Origin: Sphingomonadales bacterium
Lineage (GTDB): Bacteria; Bacteroidota; Bacteroidia; Chitinophagales; Chitinophagaceae
Reading direction: 5' to 3'
Length of the DNA stretch: 64,000 nucleotides
Assembly: GCA_016872155.1 (NCBI GenBank)
Contig: VHBB01000001.1
Location: forward strand, 217,007-281,006
The notes below the pieces were generated by a model that saw only the letters and a list, made by a program, of their open reading frames with translations, was not told the origin of the DNA and searched no databases. This document shows, piece by piece, positions 31,192 to 39,901 of this stretch; positions within the stretch are counted from its first letter, which is position 1, and the number at the start of each line of letters is the position of its first letter. A program made the translations under genes and the position numbers.

Positions 31192-31316
31192 TAGAGAATA
31201 ATTACAGTACTATGCATAACAAAGTACCTTTTTTAATAAAATGTTTTTGCCTCACTAAAGAAAGCTTAATGACCTATTTACCGAAATGCCATATTTTTTA
31301 CCGATTTTTGCCCATT

Positions 31317-32384
31317 ATGAGCCGAAAAATAGCCTATTTAGCCAGTTTTTTTCTTGTTTTGGCCCTTTTTGGATGTGCCGATAAATACCAATCCTACCGG
31401 TCAAACTATCCCTTTAAGAGCCCCAATGGCCAGCCTGATTATACCAATCTGGACTACTGGGCCGCCCATCCCGACAAAAAAGACCCCTCCGACAGTATTC
31501 CCGGGCCGCTTAGAACAGAGACCAGAGACACCCTGGCCGATGTTTTCTTTTTGCACCCCACCACTTTTACCGACAAAAAAGAAGCAGCTCGCCCGAATGC
31601 CGCCATTGATGATGATTATATAAATGCCAAGACAGATTACTCGACCATTCTGTTTCAGGCCAGTGCCTTTAACCAACAAAGCCGGGTGTTTAGTCCACGC
31701 TATCGCCAGGCGCACATCGGTAATTTCTATGGAGCCGATTCGGCCCTGGCCGTACAGGCCTTACAGTTGGCATACGCCGACGTGCGCAACGCCTTTCGCC
31801 ATTATTTACAGCATTATAATAACGGACGTCCCATTATTATTGCCTCGCACAGCCAAGGCGCACTAATGGCGATTGAACTACTCAAAGAATTTTTCGATAA
31901 CAAACCGCTGCAACGACAACTTGTAGTGGCCTATGTGGTAGGATGGCCCCTCGAAACAAAAAGTTTCAACTCGCTGACCGCTTGTGTGCAACCTACACAA
32001 ACAAATTGCGTGTGTAGCTGGCGAACTTTTAAGATGGGATACGAAGCGCCCTGGGTCAAAAAAGAAAAAGAGCGCGCGGCCTCGATAATCGTAACCAATC
32101 CACTCAGCTGGACCACCGATTCAGGTTTCGTATCTCGCAAAGCCAACAAAGGGGCCGTTCTTACTCGGTTCAACAAGGTTTTTACAGGCGCTGCCGATGC
32201 ACAGATTCAACAGGGTGTGATATACTCGTACCGCCCACATTTTCCGGGCAGCTTTTTATATAGAACCGATAACTACCACATAGGAGACATTAATCTCTAC
32301 TACCTCAACATCAGAGAGAATGTGCGCACCCGTCTGTCTGCTTTTTTAAATAAAGGAACAAGCAACAATCAGTCGGTAAGATGA
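31317..32384 (+). CDS. DUF3089-like alpha/beta-hydrolase lipoprotein
   Basis: Lipoprotein signal MSRKIAYLASFFLVLALFGCADK; DVFFLHPTTF, IIASHSQGALMAIELL nucleophile elbow, CSWRTF, NPLSWT. Confidence 0.8.
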   Translation: MSRKIAYLASFFLVLALFGCADKYQSYRSNYPFKSPNGQPDYTNLDYWAAHPDKKDPSDSIPGPLRTETRDTLADVFFLHPTTFTDKKEAARPNAAIDDDYINAKTDYSTILFQASAFNQQSRVFSPRYRQAHIGNFYGADSALAVQALQLAYADVRNAFRHYLQHYNNGRPIIIASHSQGALMAIELLKEFFDNKPLQRQLVVAYVVGWPLETKSFNSLTACVQPTQTNCVCSWRTFKMGYEAPWVKKEKERAASIIVTNPLSWTTDSGFVSRKANKGAVLTRFNKVFTGAADAQIQQGVIYSYRPHFPGSFLYRTDNYHIGDINLYYLNIRENVRTRLSAFLNKGTSNNQSVR

Positions 32385-32440
32385 TCGTCATCATTTAAAA
32401 AGGTAGTGGCTGCTTTTATCTTTAAAAGAAACAGCCATCC

Positions 32441-33182
32441 ATGAGAACGATCGTTGTTTCATGTTTACCAGGTTCCGGTCAGTTATACCGATGCGCCTAT
32501 TGTGTTAGTATCGGTAGAGGAGCTTAGGCATGCGGCCGAAAAAAGAATGGAACAACTAAAAGACCTAACGCGAAAAGTGCTAAAGGCCGAACAAAAGATC
32601 TACAGCGAAACGCGGCTGGGCAATGTAACCGACGAGTTGGAATCCATTTGCGAAAAGATCAGACCCTTTGCCGTAGTAATGGGAACCAAGGGGGCTTCGG
32701 CGTTTGAACGGGTCGTTTTTGGCAGCAACACGCTAAGTGCCATCCGTCATTTGCATGTACCCGTTATTTGCGTGCCTCCGGGTAAGGCCTTTGGAAAGGG
32801 AATAAAAAAGATCGGGTTTGCCTGCGATTGCAAAGAAGTGGTAGCTACAACACCTACACGCATCATTCGAGACCTTGTTCGAAACTTCGAGGCCGAGTTG
32901 CATGTACTCAATGTTAATACCGACGGCAGTAACGAAGAAGAAAAACCCGAACAGACCGTATTGTTAGAGACACTCTTAAGCGATCTCCGCCCCATCTATC
33001 ATTTCTTGGAGCACACCGATATAGAAGATGCGATCAACGAATTTGCCGAAAAGAATAATCTCGATCTGATCGTCAGTATCCCCAAACAACACAAGCTGGT
33101 CGACAAACTCTTTAAGAAAAGTTCAACGCGGCAACTGGTCTATCAAAGCCATGTGCCCGTAATGTGCATACACGAAGAATAA
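32441..33182 (+). pseudogene. Universal stress protein (tandem UspA) with a frameshifting N-terminal deletion
   Basis: ATG AGA ACG ATC GTT GT encodes MRTIVV, then the frame shifts into LFHVYQVPVSYTDAPI...; downstream VMGTKGASAFERVVFGSNTLSAIRHLHVPVICVP (G2xG9xGS) is intact. The called ORF needs a TTG start at 32454. Confidence 0.65.
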
Positions 33183-33212
33183 GCCGCGTATAATTATGAA
33201 AAGCAGTATATG

Positions 33213-34655
33213 CTAAAACTCGGCAGCGCCGGGGGTACGCGGAAAAGCGATCACGTCGCGAATATTGCTCATTCCGGTCACAAATTGCACCATGCGCTCA
33301 AAACCCAGTCCGAAACCGGCATGGGGAACCGTTCCAAAGCGCCGCGTGTCGAGATACCACCAAAGCTCTTCTTCGGCAATTCCCATGGCGGCCATCTTTT
33401 GTTGCAGGTTCTCCAATCTTTCTTCGCGTTGCGAACCGCCCACAATTTCTCCAATGCCGGGGGCCAGAATATCCATGGCCGCTACCGTCTTACCATCGTC
33501 GTTCTGCCGCATATAAAACGCCTTGATCGAAGCGGGATAGTTATAAAGAATAACCGGCTTCTTAAAATGCTTTTCGACCAGATAGCGCTCGTGCTCACTT
33601 TGCAGGTCCATGCCCCATCCGGTAATCTCGTATTGGAACTTCTTTTTCTTGTTGTAATTGCTCTCGCGCAAAATATCGATAGCCTCTGTATAGGTTAATC
33701 GCTCGAATTTATTTTCGGTTACAAAGCGAAGCTTGTCGAGGAGTCCTAGTTCGCTGCGCTTGTCTTGCGGTAATTGTTTTTCTTCTTCGGCCAATCGTTG
33801 GTCCAAGAATTGAAGATCATCGGCGCAATGCTCCATGGCGTAGCGAATAATATAGCCAATGAATTCTTCGGCCAGGTTCATATTGTCTTCGAGATCGTAA
33901 AAGGCCATCTCGGGTTCTATCATCCAAAACTCAGCCAAATGACGAGCGGTATTACTGTTTTCGGCCCGAAACGTAGGGCCGAACGTGTAGATCTCGCCAA
34001 AGGCGGTCGCCCCTAATTCTCCCTCAAGCTGACCGCTTACCGTTAAGTGCGTAGAGCGACCAAAAAAATCTTCTTTGTAATCTATTTGTCCGTCTTCGGT
34101 GCGTGGGGCTTTTCCGTCGAGCGGAAGAGTGGTTACCCGAAACATTTCTCCAGCGCCCTCAGCGTCACTGGCCGTAATGATGGGCGTATGGAGATATAAG
34201 AATCCTTTGCTATGAAAGAACTGGTGCACAGCAAACGATAAGGCATGCCGAACACGAAATACCGCTGCGAATGTATTGGTGCGAAAACGCAGGTGCGCTT
34301 TTTCGCGTAAGAACTCAAGGCTGTGTTTTTTGGGTTGCAGCGGATATTTTTCTGCATCGGAATCACCTAAAATATCTACGGTCGTCGCCTGCAGATCTAT
34401 TTTTTGTCCTTTGCCCAGCGAGGCCACCACTTTTCCGGTTACCCGAAGAGAGGCCGATGTGGTAATGCGCGATAACAAACTGTCCGGAAACTGACCCAGG
34501 GTGAGCACCACTTGTAAGTGTTGGTTGGTACTACCATCGTTGAGGGCCACAAACTGATTATTGCGAAAGGTGCGCACCCATCCCATTACCGTCACTTCCT
34601 GACCGGCGGGCTCTTGCTGCAACAGTTCCTTTATCTTGATTCTTTTATTGAACAT
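33213..34655 (-). CDS. asnS: Asparaginyl-tRNA synthetase
   Basis: FLYLHTPIITASDAEGAGEMFRV, VSGQLEGELGATAFGEIYTFGPTFRAENSNTARHLAEFWMIEPEMAF, GFGLGFERMVQFVTGMSNIRDVIAFPRTPG. Confidence 0.97.
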   Translation of the reverse strand: MFNKRIKIKELLQQEPAGQEVTVMGWVRTFRNNQFVALNDGSTNQHLQVVLTLGQFPDSLLSRITTSASLRVTGKVVASLGKGQKIDLQATTVDILGDSDAEKYPLQPKKHSLEFLREKAHLRFRTNTFAAVFRVRHALSFAVHQFFHSKGFLYLHTPIITASDAEGAGEMFRVTTLPLDGKAPRTEDGQIDYKEDFFGRSTHLTVSGQLEGELGATAFGEIYTFGPTFRAENSNTARHLAEFWMIEPEMAFYDLEDNMNLAEEFIGYIIRYAMEHCADDLQFLDQRLAEEEKQLPQDKRSELGLLDKLRFVTENKFERLTYTEAIDILRESNYNKKKKFQYEITGWGMDLQSEHERYLVEKHFKKPVILYNYPASIKAFYMRQNDDGKTVAAMDILAPGIGEIVGGSQREERLENLQQKMAAMGIAEEELWWYLDTRRFGTVPHAGFGLGFERMVQFVTGMSNIRDVIAFPRTPGAAEF

Positions 34656-34892
34656 GAAAGGGTAATTACGAATGCAAAGGTAAGCGCTGAGCCCCGTGGA
34701 GCTGACAGCCGTCAGTTGAAAAAATTTTCGGAATTGACCTATTTATAGTAGTATTGCATCTGAAAGAGGCCCATTCGGCCCGGATTCTACTCGTTTTTCT
34801 TTCGTTTGCCGCCTCTTTGATCTGGTTAACACTCAAATTTTCAATTATCAAGTCGGGTTATTTTTAGTTGAACCCTTGATCAATTTTCATTC

Positions 34893-36524
34893 ATGTACGA
34901 TATTTTACAACTGAACGACATGCTCGTTCCCGAGTTGCTCGACATTGCCGAGCGCCTCATGATTCCCCAGGCCAAACGACTCAGTAAACAGGACCTTATT
35001 TATAAGATACTTGACAGCCACGCCATTGCAGGAGCCAAACAAGCCAAAGGAACCGAACCCGATCATAAACATAAACGCATCGTAAAAACCAGTACAGGTA
35101 TCGCCAGCGAAGAAGCCATTGTAGAAAGCGGCGACACCCAAACCCCACCTTCCAAACAATTATCCATGACTGCAAAAAACGAGGACAACAAGCCCAAGAA
35201 AAGAGGAAGACCCAAAAAAGAAGAGAAGCCCGACGCTGCTGCTGCAGCCGGAGCTACCCTTCAAGAAAATGCCAACGCCCCCAGCAAGACCGACCTGTTG
35301 GCACAGACCATCTTGCAAAATACGCCCGAGCCGGGTGCTTCGCCCGAACCACAAGGCGGTCCCGCTCGCTTTGTTCCTCAAAAAAAGGAACCGGTCTTTA
35401 CCGTAGAGTTCGATGGCATGATCCCGGCCGAAGGGGTATTAGAGATGATGCCCGACGGATATGGTTTTTTGCGCTCATCCGATTATAACTATTTGTCTTC
35501 GCCCGACGACGTATATGTATCACCCTCGCAGATCAAATTATTCGGACTCAAAAGCGGTGACACCGTCTATGGCACCGTTCGCCCTCCCAAAGAAGGAGAG
35601 AAATATTTTGCACTGCTCAAAGTAGACCTGCTCAACGGAAAGAGTCCCGACGAAGTACGCGACCGCGTTCCCTTCGATTATCTGACACCGCTGTTCCCGT
35701 TCGAAAAATTAAATCTGTTTACAACGCCTTCGGAATATTCTACGCGCATTATGGATTTGTTTACCCCCATTGGTAAAGGCCAGCGCGGATTGATCGTGGC
35801 GCAACCCAAAACAGGTAAGACCATGTTGTTAAAAGCGGTGGCCAATGCCATCGCTGCCAACCATCCTGAGTGTTATTTAATGATCGTTCTCGTCGATGAA
35901 AGACCCGAAGAGGTTACCGATATGGAACGAAGCGTAAAGGCAGAGGTGATCGCTTCTACCTTCGATGAGCCCGCCGAAAAACATGTTAAGGTTTCTACCA
36001 TGGCACTCAATAAGGCCAAGCGATTGGTAGAGTGCGGACACGATGTAGTAATCTTACTCGACTCCATAACCCGATTGGCGCGTGCGCACAATACCGTAGC
36101 ACCGGCCTCGGGTAAAGTATTATCGGGCGGGGTCGAGGCCAATGCCATGCAAAAGCCCAAGCAATTCTTTGGTGCCGCTCGTAAAATAGAGAATGGCGGA
36201 TCGCTCACCATTATTGCCACCGCGCTGGTCGATACCGGCAGTAAAATGGACGAGGTGATCTTCGAGGAATTCAAAGGAACCGGTAATATGGAATTGCAAC
36301 TCGATCGCAAACTCTCTAATAAACGGATCTATCCGGCCGTAGATCTAAATTCTTCTTCGACCCGTCGCGACGATCTGTTATTAGACCCCGCTGCACTGCA
36401 ACGGATGAATCTGCTGCGCGTGTATTTGGCCGATATGAATACCGAAGAGGCCATGCGCGAATTACAAAACCGAATGAAAGGCACCAAGAGCAACGAAGAG
36501 TTCTTAGCCTCCATGAATAAATAA
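34893..36524 (+). CDS. rho: Transcription termination factor Rho with long N-terminal low-complexity insertion
   Basis: [66 protein letters not shown]; insert [21 protein letters not shown]... Confidence 0.97.
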   Translation: MYDILQLNDMLVPELLDIAERLMIPQAKRLSKQDLIYKILDSHAIAGAKQAKGTEPDHKHKRIVKTSTGIASEEAIVESGDTQTPPSKQLSMTAKNEDNKPKKRGRPKKEEKPDAAAAAGATLQENANAPSKTDLLAQTILQNTPEPGASPEPQGGPARFVPQKKEPVFTVEFDGMIPAEGVLEMMPDGYGFLRSSDYNYLSSPDDVYVSPSQIKLFGLKSGDTVYGTVRPPKEGEKYFALLKVDLLNGKSPDEVRDRVPFDYLTPLFPFEKLNLFTTPSEYSTRIMDLFTPIGKGQRGLIVAQPKTGKTMLLKAVANAIAANHPECYLMIVLVDERPEEVTDMERSVKAEVIASTFDEPAEKHVKVSTMALNKAKRLVECGHDVVILLDSITRLARAHNTVAPASGKVLSGGVEANAMQKPKQFFGAARKIENGGSLTIIATALVDTGSKMDEVIFEEFKGTGNMELQLDRKLSNKRIYPAVDLNSSSTRRDDLLLDPAALQRMNLLRVYLADMNTEEAMRELQNRMKGTKSNEEFLASMNK

Positions 36525-36526
36525 CC

Positions 36527-36553
36527 AAAGAGGACCTAGGTCCTCTTTTTTTT
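36527..36553 (+). terminator. Intrinsic terminator after rho
   Basis: aaagaggacctaggtcctcttt perfect palindrome followed by a T run. Confidence 0.85.
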
Positions 36554-37654
36554 ATGCCTGTTCAGCGCGTCGATATCGAAGAGTTTTTATCGTTAGCGGC
36601 TTCTCACCCGGTGTTGGATGTGCGAAGCCCCGGCGAGTTCAAGCATGCACATGTTCCGGGGGCCATATCGTTTCCGCTTTTTACTGATGAGGAACGAAAG
36701 ATCGTCGGCACGACCTACAAACAAAAAAGCAGAGAGGAGGCTATTAAGATCGGGCTGGACTTTTTTGGCCCTACCATGAAAGACAAAGTGGTCGCCGCCG
36801 AAACTATCGCGGCCTCTTTTTATAAAACCGACAATGCCCGTAATACAACCCTGCTCGTTCATTGCTGGCGGGGGGGCATGCGAAGTGCAGCCATTGCCTG
36901 GTTACTCGACCTCTATGGTTTTACCGTTTATACACTAGCCGGGGGCTACAAACGCTATCGTAATTGGGTATTAGAAGAGTTGAGCAAACCCCATTCATTA
37001 CGAGTGATTGGAGGATACACCGGATCAGGTAAGACAGAATTATTACAAGCACTGGCAACGGCGGGCCAACCGGTGATCAATCTTGAAAAACTCGCCTCAC
37101 ATAAGGGATCTGCTTTTGGAAGCATTGGTCAACCCGCGCAACCCGGGCAAGAACAATTCGAAAATAAATTGGCCCTGGCATTACGTTCACTTCGCACAAC
37201 ATTTTCTGTTGATACTATCGCACCCTCTTCGGTACACGATGTGGATGGCGACTTACCGCCCATTTGGATCGAAGACGAATCACAGCGCATTGGGTTGGTC
37301 AATCTTCCCACTGCATTTTGGACTACGCTGCGCCAGGCGCCTGTTTATTTTTTAGAGATCCCTTTTGAGGAACGACTCAGTCATATCGTGGCTGAATATG
37401 GGGCGCTAGATAAAACGGCATTGATCGATGCCACCACCCGAATTACCAAAAAGTTAGGTCACCTACAAGCTCAACAGGTAACCGACCTGATCACCGAGAA
37501 CAACATCAAGGCCGCCTTCGACATTTTATTGCGTTACTACGATAAACTCTACGCCAAGTCGCTGCAAAATCGCAAGTCGTTAGAAAAACAACTCACCATT
37601 ATTCCTTCTACGAAGACCGGAGCGGAGAATTTACGGCTGGTGTTGAAAGGCTAG
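36554..37654 (+). CDS. mnmH: tRNA 2-selenouridine synthase (SelU/MnmH)
   Basis: VLDVRSPGEFKHAHVPGAISFPLFTDEERKIVGTTYKQ, VHCWRGGMRSAAIAWLLDLYGF, LAGGYKRYRNW, GGYTGSGKTELLQAL. Confidence 0.95.
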   Translation: MPVQRVDIEEFLSLAASHPVLDVRSPGEFKHAHVPGAISFPLFTDEERKIVGTTYKQKSREEAIKIGLDFFGPTMKDKVVAAETIAASFYKTDNARNTTLLVHCWRGGMRSAAIAWLLDLYGFTVYTLAGGYKRYRNWVLEELSKPHSLRVIGGYTGSGKTELLQALATAGQPVINLEKLASHKGSAFGSIGQPAQPGQEQFENKLALALRSLRTTFSVDTIAPSSVHDVDGDLPPIWIEDESQRIGLVNLPTAFWTTLRQAPVYFLEIPFEERLSHIVAEYGALDKTALIDATTRITKKLGHLQAQQVTDLITENNIKAAFDILLRYYDKLYAKSLQNRKSLEKQLTIIPSTKTGAENLRLVLKG

Positions 37655-37726
37655 CTTTTAATTACTTTCTGATCGGCGAAAAGCCTGTCGTTTTTTTGTC
37701 GTAAAAAGGGGTTGCCCTTTTGAACT

Positions 37727-37753
37727 AATTGTAATAACTTTGTAATTACAATT
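37727..37753. promoter_or_regulatory. Candidate mazEF operator: 9-bp perfect inverted repeat AATTGTAAT-N9-ATTACAATT
   Basis: Inverted repeat read directly; overlaps TAACTTTG (37735-37742), which fits a -7 element; lies just upstream of the antitoxin ORF. Confidence 0.65.
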
Positions 37754-37760
37754 TAATCAC

Positions 37761-38006
37761 ATGGAAGTCTCCTTGATCTCTATCGGCAACTCAAAGGGCA
37801 TTCGCCTGCCGAAAACCATTCTCGAAAAATATCAATTTCAAAACACGTTAGAGCTGGTATTTGAAAAAGAGTACATCATTTTAAAACCCAGAAAAAACCC
37901 GCGTGCCGGCTGGGAAAAATCATTTCAAAAAATGCATGAAAAAGCGGATGATAAACTGCTTCTCCCTGCTATTTTTAAGGACGAAGAATTGGACGAATGG
38001 AAATAA
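37761..38006 (+). CDS. AbrB/MazE-like antitoxin
   Basis: SLISIGNSKGIRLPKTILEKYQFQNTLELVFEKEYIILKPRKNPRAGW, a SpoVT-AbrB fold signature. Confidence 0.9.
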   Translation: MEVSLISIGNSKGIRLPKTILEKYQFQNTLELVFEKEYIILKPRKNPRAGWEKSFQKMHEKADDKLLLPAIFKDEELDEWK

Positions 38007-38320
38007 AGCAGTACCAGGTCGCCTTAGTTAACCTTGAGCCCACCATTGGGCGAGAGATCAGAAAAACGCGACCCTGTGTTATCATTTCCCCCAACGAAAT
38101 GAACAACTTCTTGGAAACGCTCATCATTGCCCCAATGACCACTGCTACAAAAGATTATCCTACACGCGTTGGGGTTCGATTTAATAAAAGAAAAGGAAGT
38201 GTCGCTCTTGACCAGATCAGAACAATAGACAAGAAAAGAATTATTAAAACATACAACAGCCTGTCTCAAAAAGAAATATTGAACGTAAAATCCATTTTGC
38301 ACGAAATGCTGGTTTTATAA
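37997..38320 (+). CDS. MazF/PemK-family toxin
   Basis: QYQVALVNLEPTIGREIRKTRPCVIISPNEMN, TLIIAPMTT, GSVALDQIRTIDKKRI; overlaps the antitoxin by 10 nt. Confidence 0.93.
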   Translation: MEIKQYQVALVNLEPTIGREIRKTRPCVIISPNEMNNFLETLIIAPMTTATKDYPTRVGVRFNKRKGSVALDQIRTIDKKRIIKTYNSLSQKEILNVKSILHEMLVL

Positions 38321-38369
38321 TTTATGGTTAGACACTCGTTGAACCGCGCCGCGCTATAATCCCCACTCC

Positions 38370-39425
38370 ATGACCACACCCCTACTTACCGAATTTTCTA
38401 AAGGCGGCGGCTGCAGTTGCAAAATTGCGCCACGGGTGCTCGAAGAGATCTTGCATTCGACTATTCAACGCCCGGCCCCTGCGGCCTTGTTGGTAGGCCA
38501 CGAGACCAACGACGACGCGGCGGTCTATGATCTGGGCAATGGTACGGCGCTCATCTCGAGCACCGATTTTTTTTCGCCGCTGGTCAACGATGCATTTACG
38601 TTCGGAAAGATCGCTGCGGCCAATGCCATCAGCGATATCTATGCTATGGGGGGCAAACCATTGATCGCAATCGCGATCTTGGGTTGGCCCGTCGAAAAAT
38701 TGCCGACGGCCATGGCACAACAAGTGATCGAAGGAGGCAGAACTATTTGTGAGCAAGCGGGCATTCCGCTCGCAGGCGGACACAGCATCGACAATCCTGA
38801 GCCCATCTTTGGATTAGCGGTAAGTGGCATTGTTCCTATCGAGAATCTCAAAAAAAACAATACGGCACAAGTGGGCGATTGGCTGCTACTTACCAAACCG
38901 CTGGGAACCGGGGTGCTGGCAAGTGCAGAAAAAAAAGGATTGCTTGATGCAACACAGCAGTCTATGCTATTCGAAGCGCTGTGTTCGCTCAACCAGATCG
39001 GGACCGCACTGGGTGCCATCAAAGGCGTTAGCGCCATCACCGATATAACCGGGTTTGGCCTGATGGGTCATTTGGTAGAGATGGTAAAAGGAAGCAATGC
39101 AAGCGCCGCCATCTACTATGACCGGCTGCCTGTATTACCCAATGTAAAAGAGTTGATCGCCCAACGCGTGTTTCCCGACGCCACTACGCGCAACTGGAGC
39201 GCCTATCAAGATAAAATTCGATTTGAAAAAGGGGTCAATGTAATGGAAGCCTTTACACTGCTTCCCGATCCGCAAACGAATGGCGGATTATTGATTAGTG
39301 TGGCTCCCGATGCCCTCGAAACCGTGCAAGAACTATTTAAAGAACAGGGATACGGCGCACAGATCGAACCCATTGGAAAGATCATCGACCAAGAAGAAAA
39401 GACGCTGATCGTTTACCCGAATTAA
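38370..39425 (+). CDS. selD: Selenide, water dikinase (selenophosphate synthetase)
   Basis: KGGGCSCKIAP, DDAAVYDLGNGTALISSTDFFSPLVNDAFTFGKIAAANAISDIYAMGG, GHSIDNPEPIFGLAVSG, TDITGFGLMGH. Confidence 0.96.
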   Translation: MTTPLLTEFSKGGGCSCKIAPRVLEEILHSTIQRPAPAALLVGHETNDDAAVYDLGNGTALISSTDFFSPLVNDAFTFGKIAAANAISDIYAMGGKPLIAIAILGWPVEKLPTAMAQQVIEGGRTICEQAGIPLAGGHSIDNPEPIFGLAVSGIVPIENLKKNNTAQVGDWLLLTKPLGTGVLASAEKKGLLDATQQSMLFEALCSLNQIGTALGAIKGVSAITDITGFGLMGHLVEMVKGSNASAAIYYDRLPVLPNVKELIAQRVFPDATTRNWSAYQDKIRFEKGVNVMEAFTLLPDPQTNGGLLISVAPDALETVQELFKEQGYGAQIEPIGKIIDQEEKTLIVYPN

Positions 39426-39868
39426 AAAACCAGATTCTCTTTATTTTTTACCTGATCGATGGGTAGCTCTGCCACCAGCTGTACGGCGGCCAGACTACGA
39501 ATGGTTTGAATGGTTTGTTGCAACGAAGCATCGCTTACTTCATCTTCTTTCATTAACCATAAAAAATCGAGGTGCTTGAACTCGGGTAGCAAGAATTCAC
39601 CGTCGAATTTATTATTATAGATATAATGCTCCAGCGATCCGGTGGGTTCGCGGTACTCGTAGACCGAAAAAGAGTATTCGCGCTTTTTATAGATTCGTTT
39701 TATCTCTAACTCGTTGATGCGAAAATCAAGCCCGATCACCTTGTTGAGATGCCAGCAAAACTGATAGCCGCGAATGGGCGCTACAATGCCCAGTAGGCGT
39801 GTTCCCTCGAAGAAAGCTTCGGTGATCAGCGAATTATCGAGCACCAGTTTATTGACCCGCTCTGCCAT
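39422..39868 (-). CDS. IPExxxVDY-family protein
   Basis: Size, conserved layout and C-terminal AELPIDQVKNKENLVF resemble this Bacteroidota family. Confidence 0.6.
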   Translation of the reverse strand: MAERVNKLVLDNSLITEAFFEGTRLLGIVAPIRGYQFCWHLNKVIGLDFRINELEIKRIYKKREYSFSVYEYREPTGSLEHYIYNNKFDGEFLLPEFKHLDFLWLMKEDEVSDASLQQTIQTIRSLAAVQLVAELPIDQVKNKENLVF

Positions 39869-39901
39869 AGGTTAGTCAATACAAGGTACAACTTATCGAC
39901 A

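Noticed and set aside
31065-31316. N-terminal 84 aa of the DUF3089-like ORF
   Set aside because: Overlaps padR on the opposite strand; internal MSRKIAYLASFFLVLALFGC is a proper lipoprotein signal.
37655-38369. Insertion sequence or transposon carrying mazEF
   Set aside because: No transposase, terminal inverted repeats or target-site duplication seen; the only inverted repeat looks like an operator.
38370-38460. Possible selenocysteine in SelD
   Set aside because: The active-site region reads GGGCSCKI with ordinary TGC codons; no in-frame TGA.
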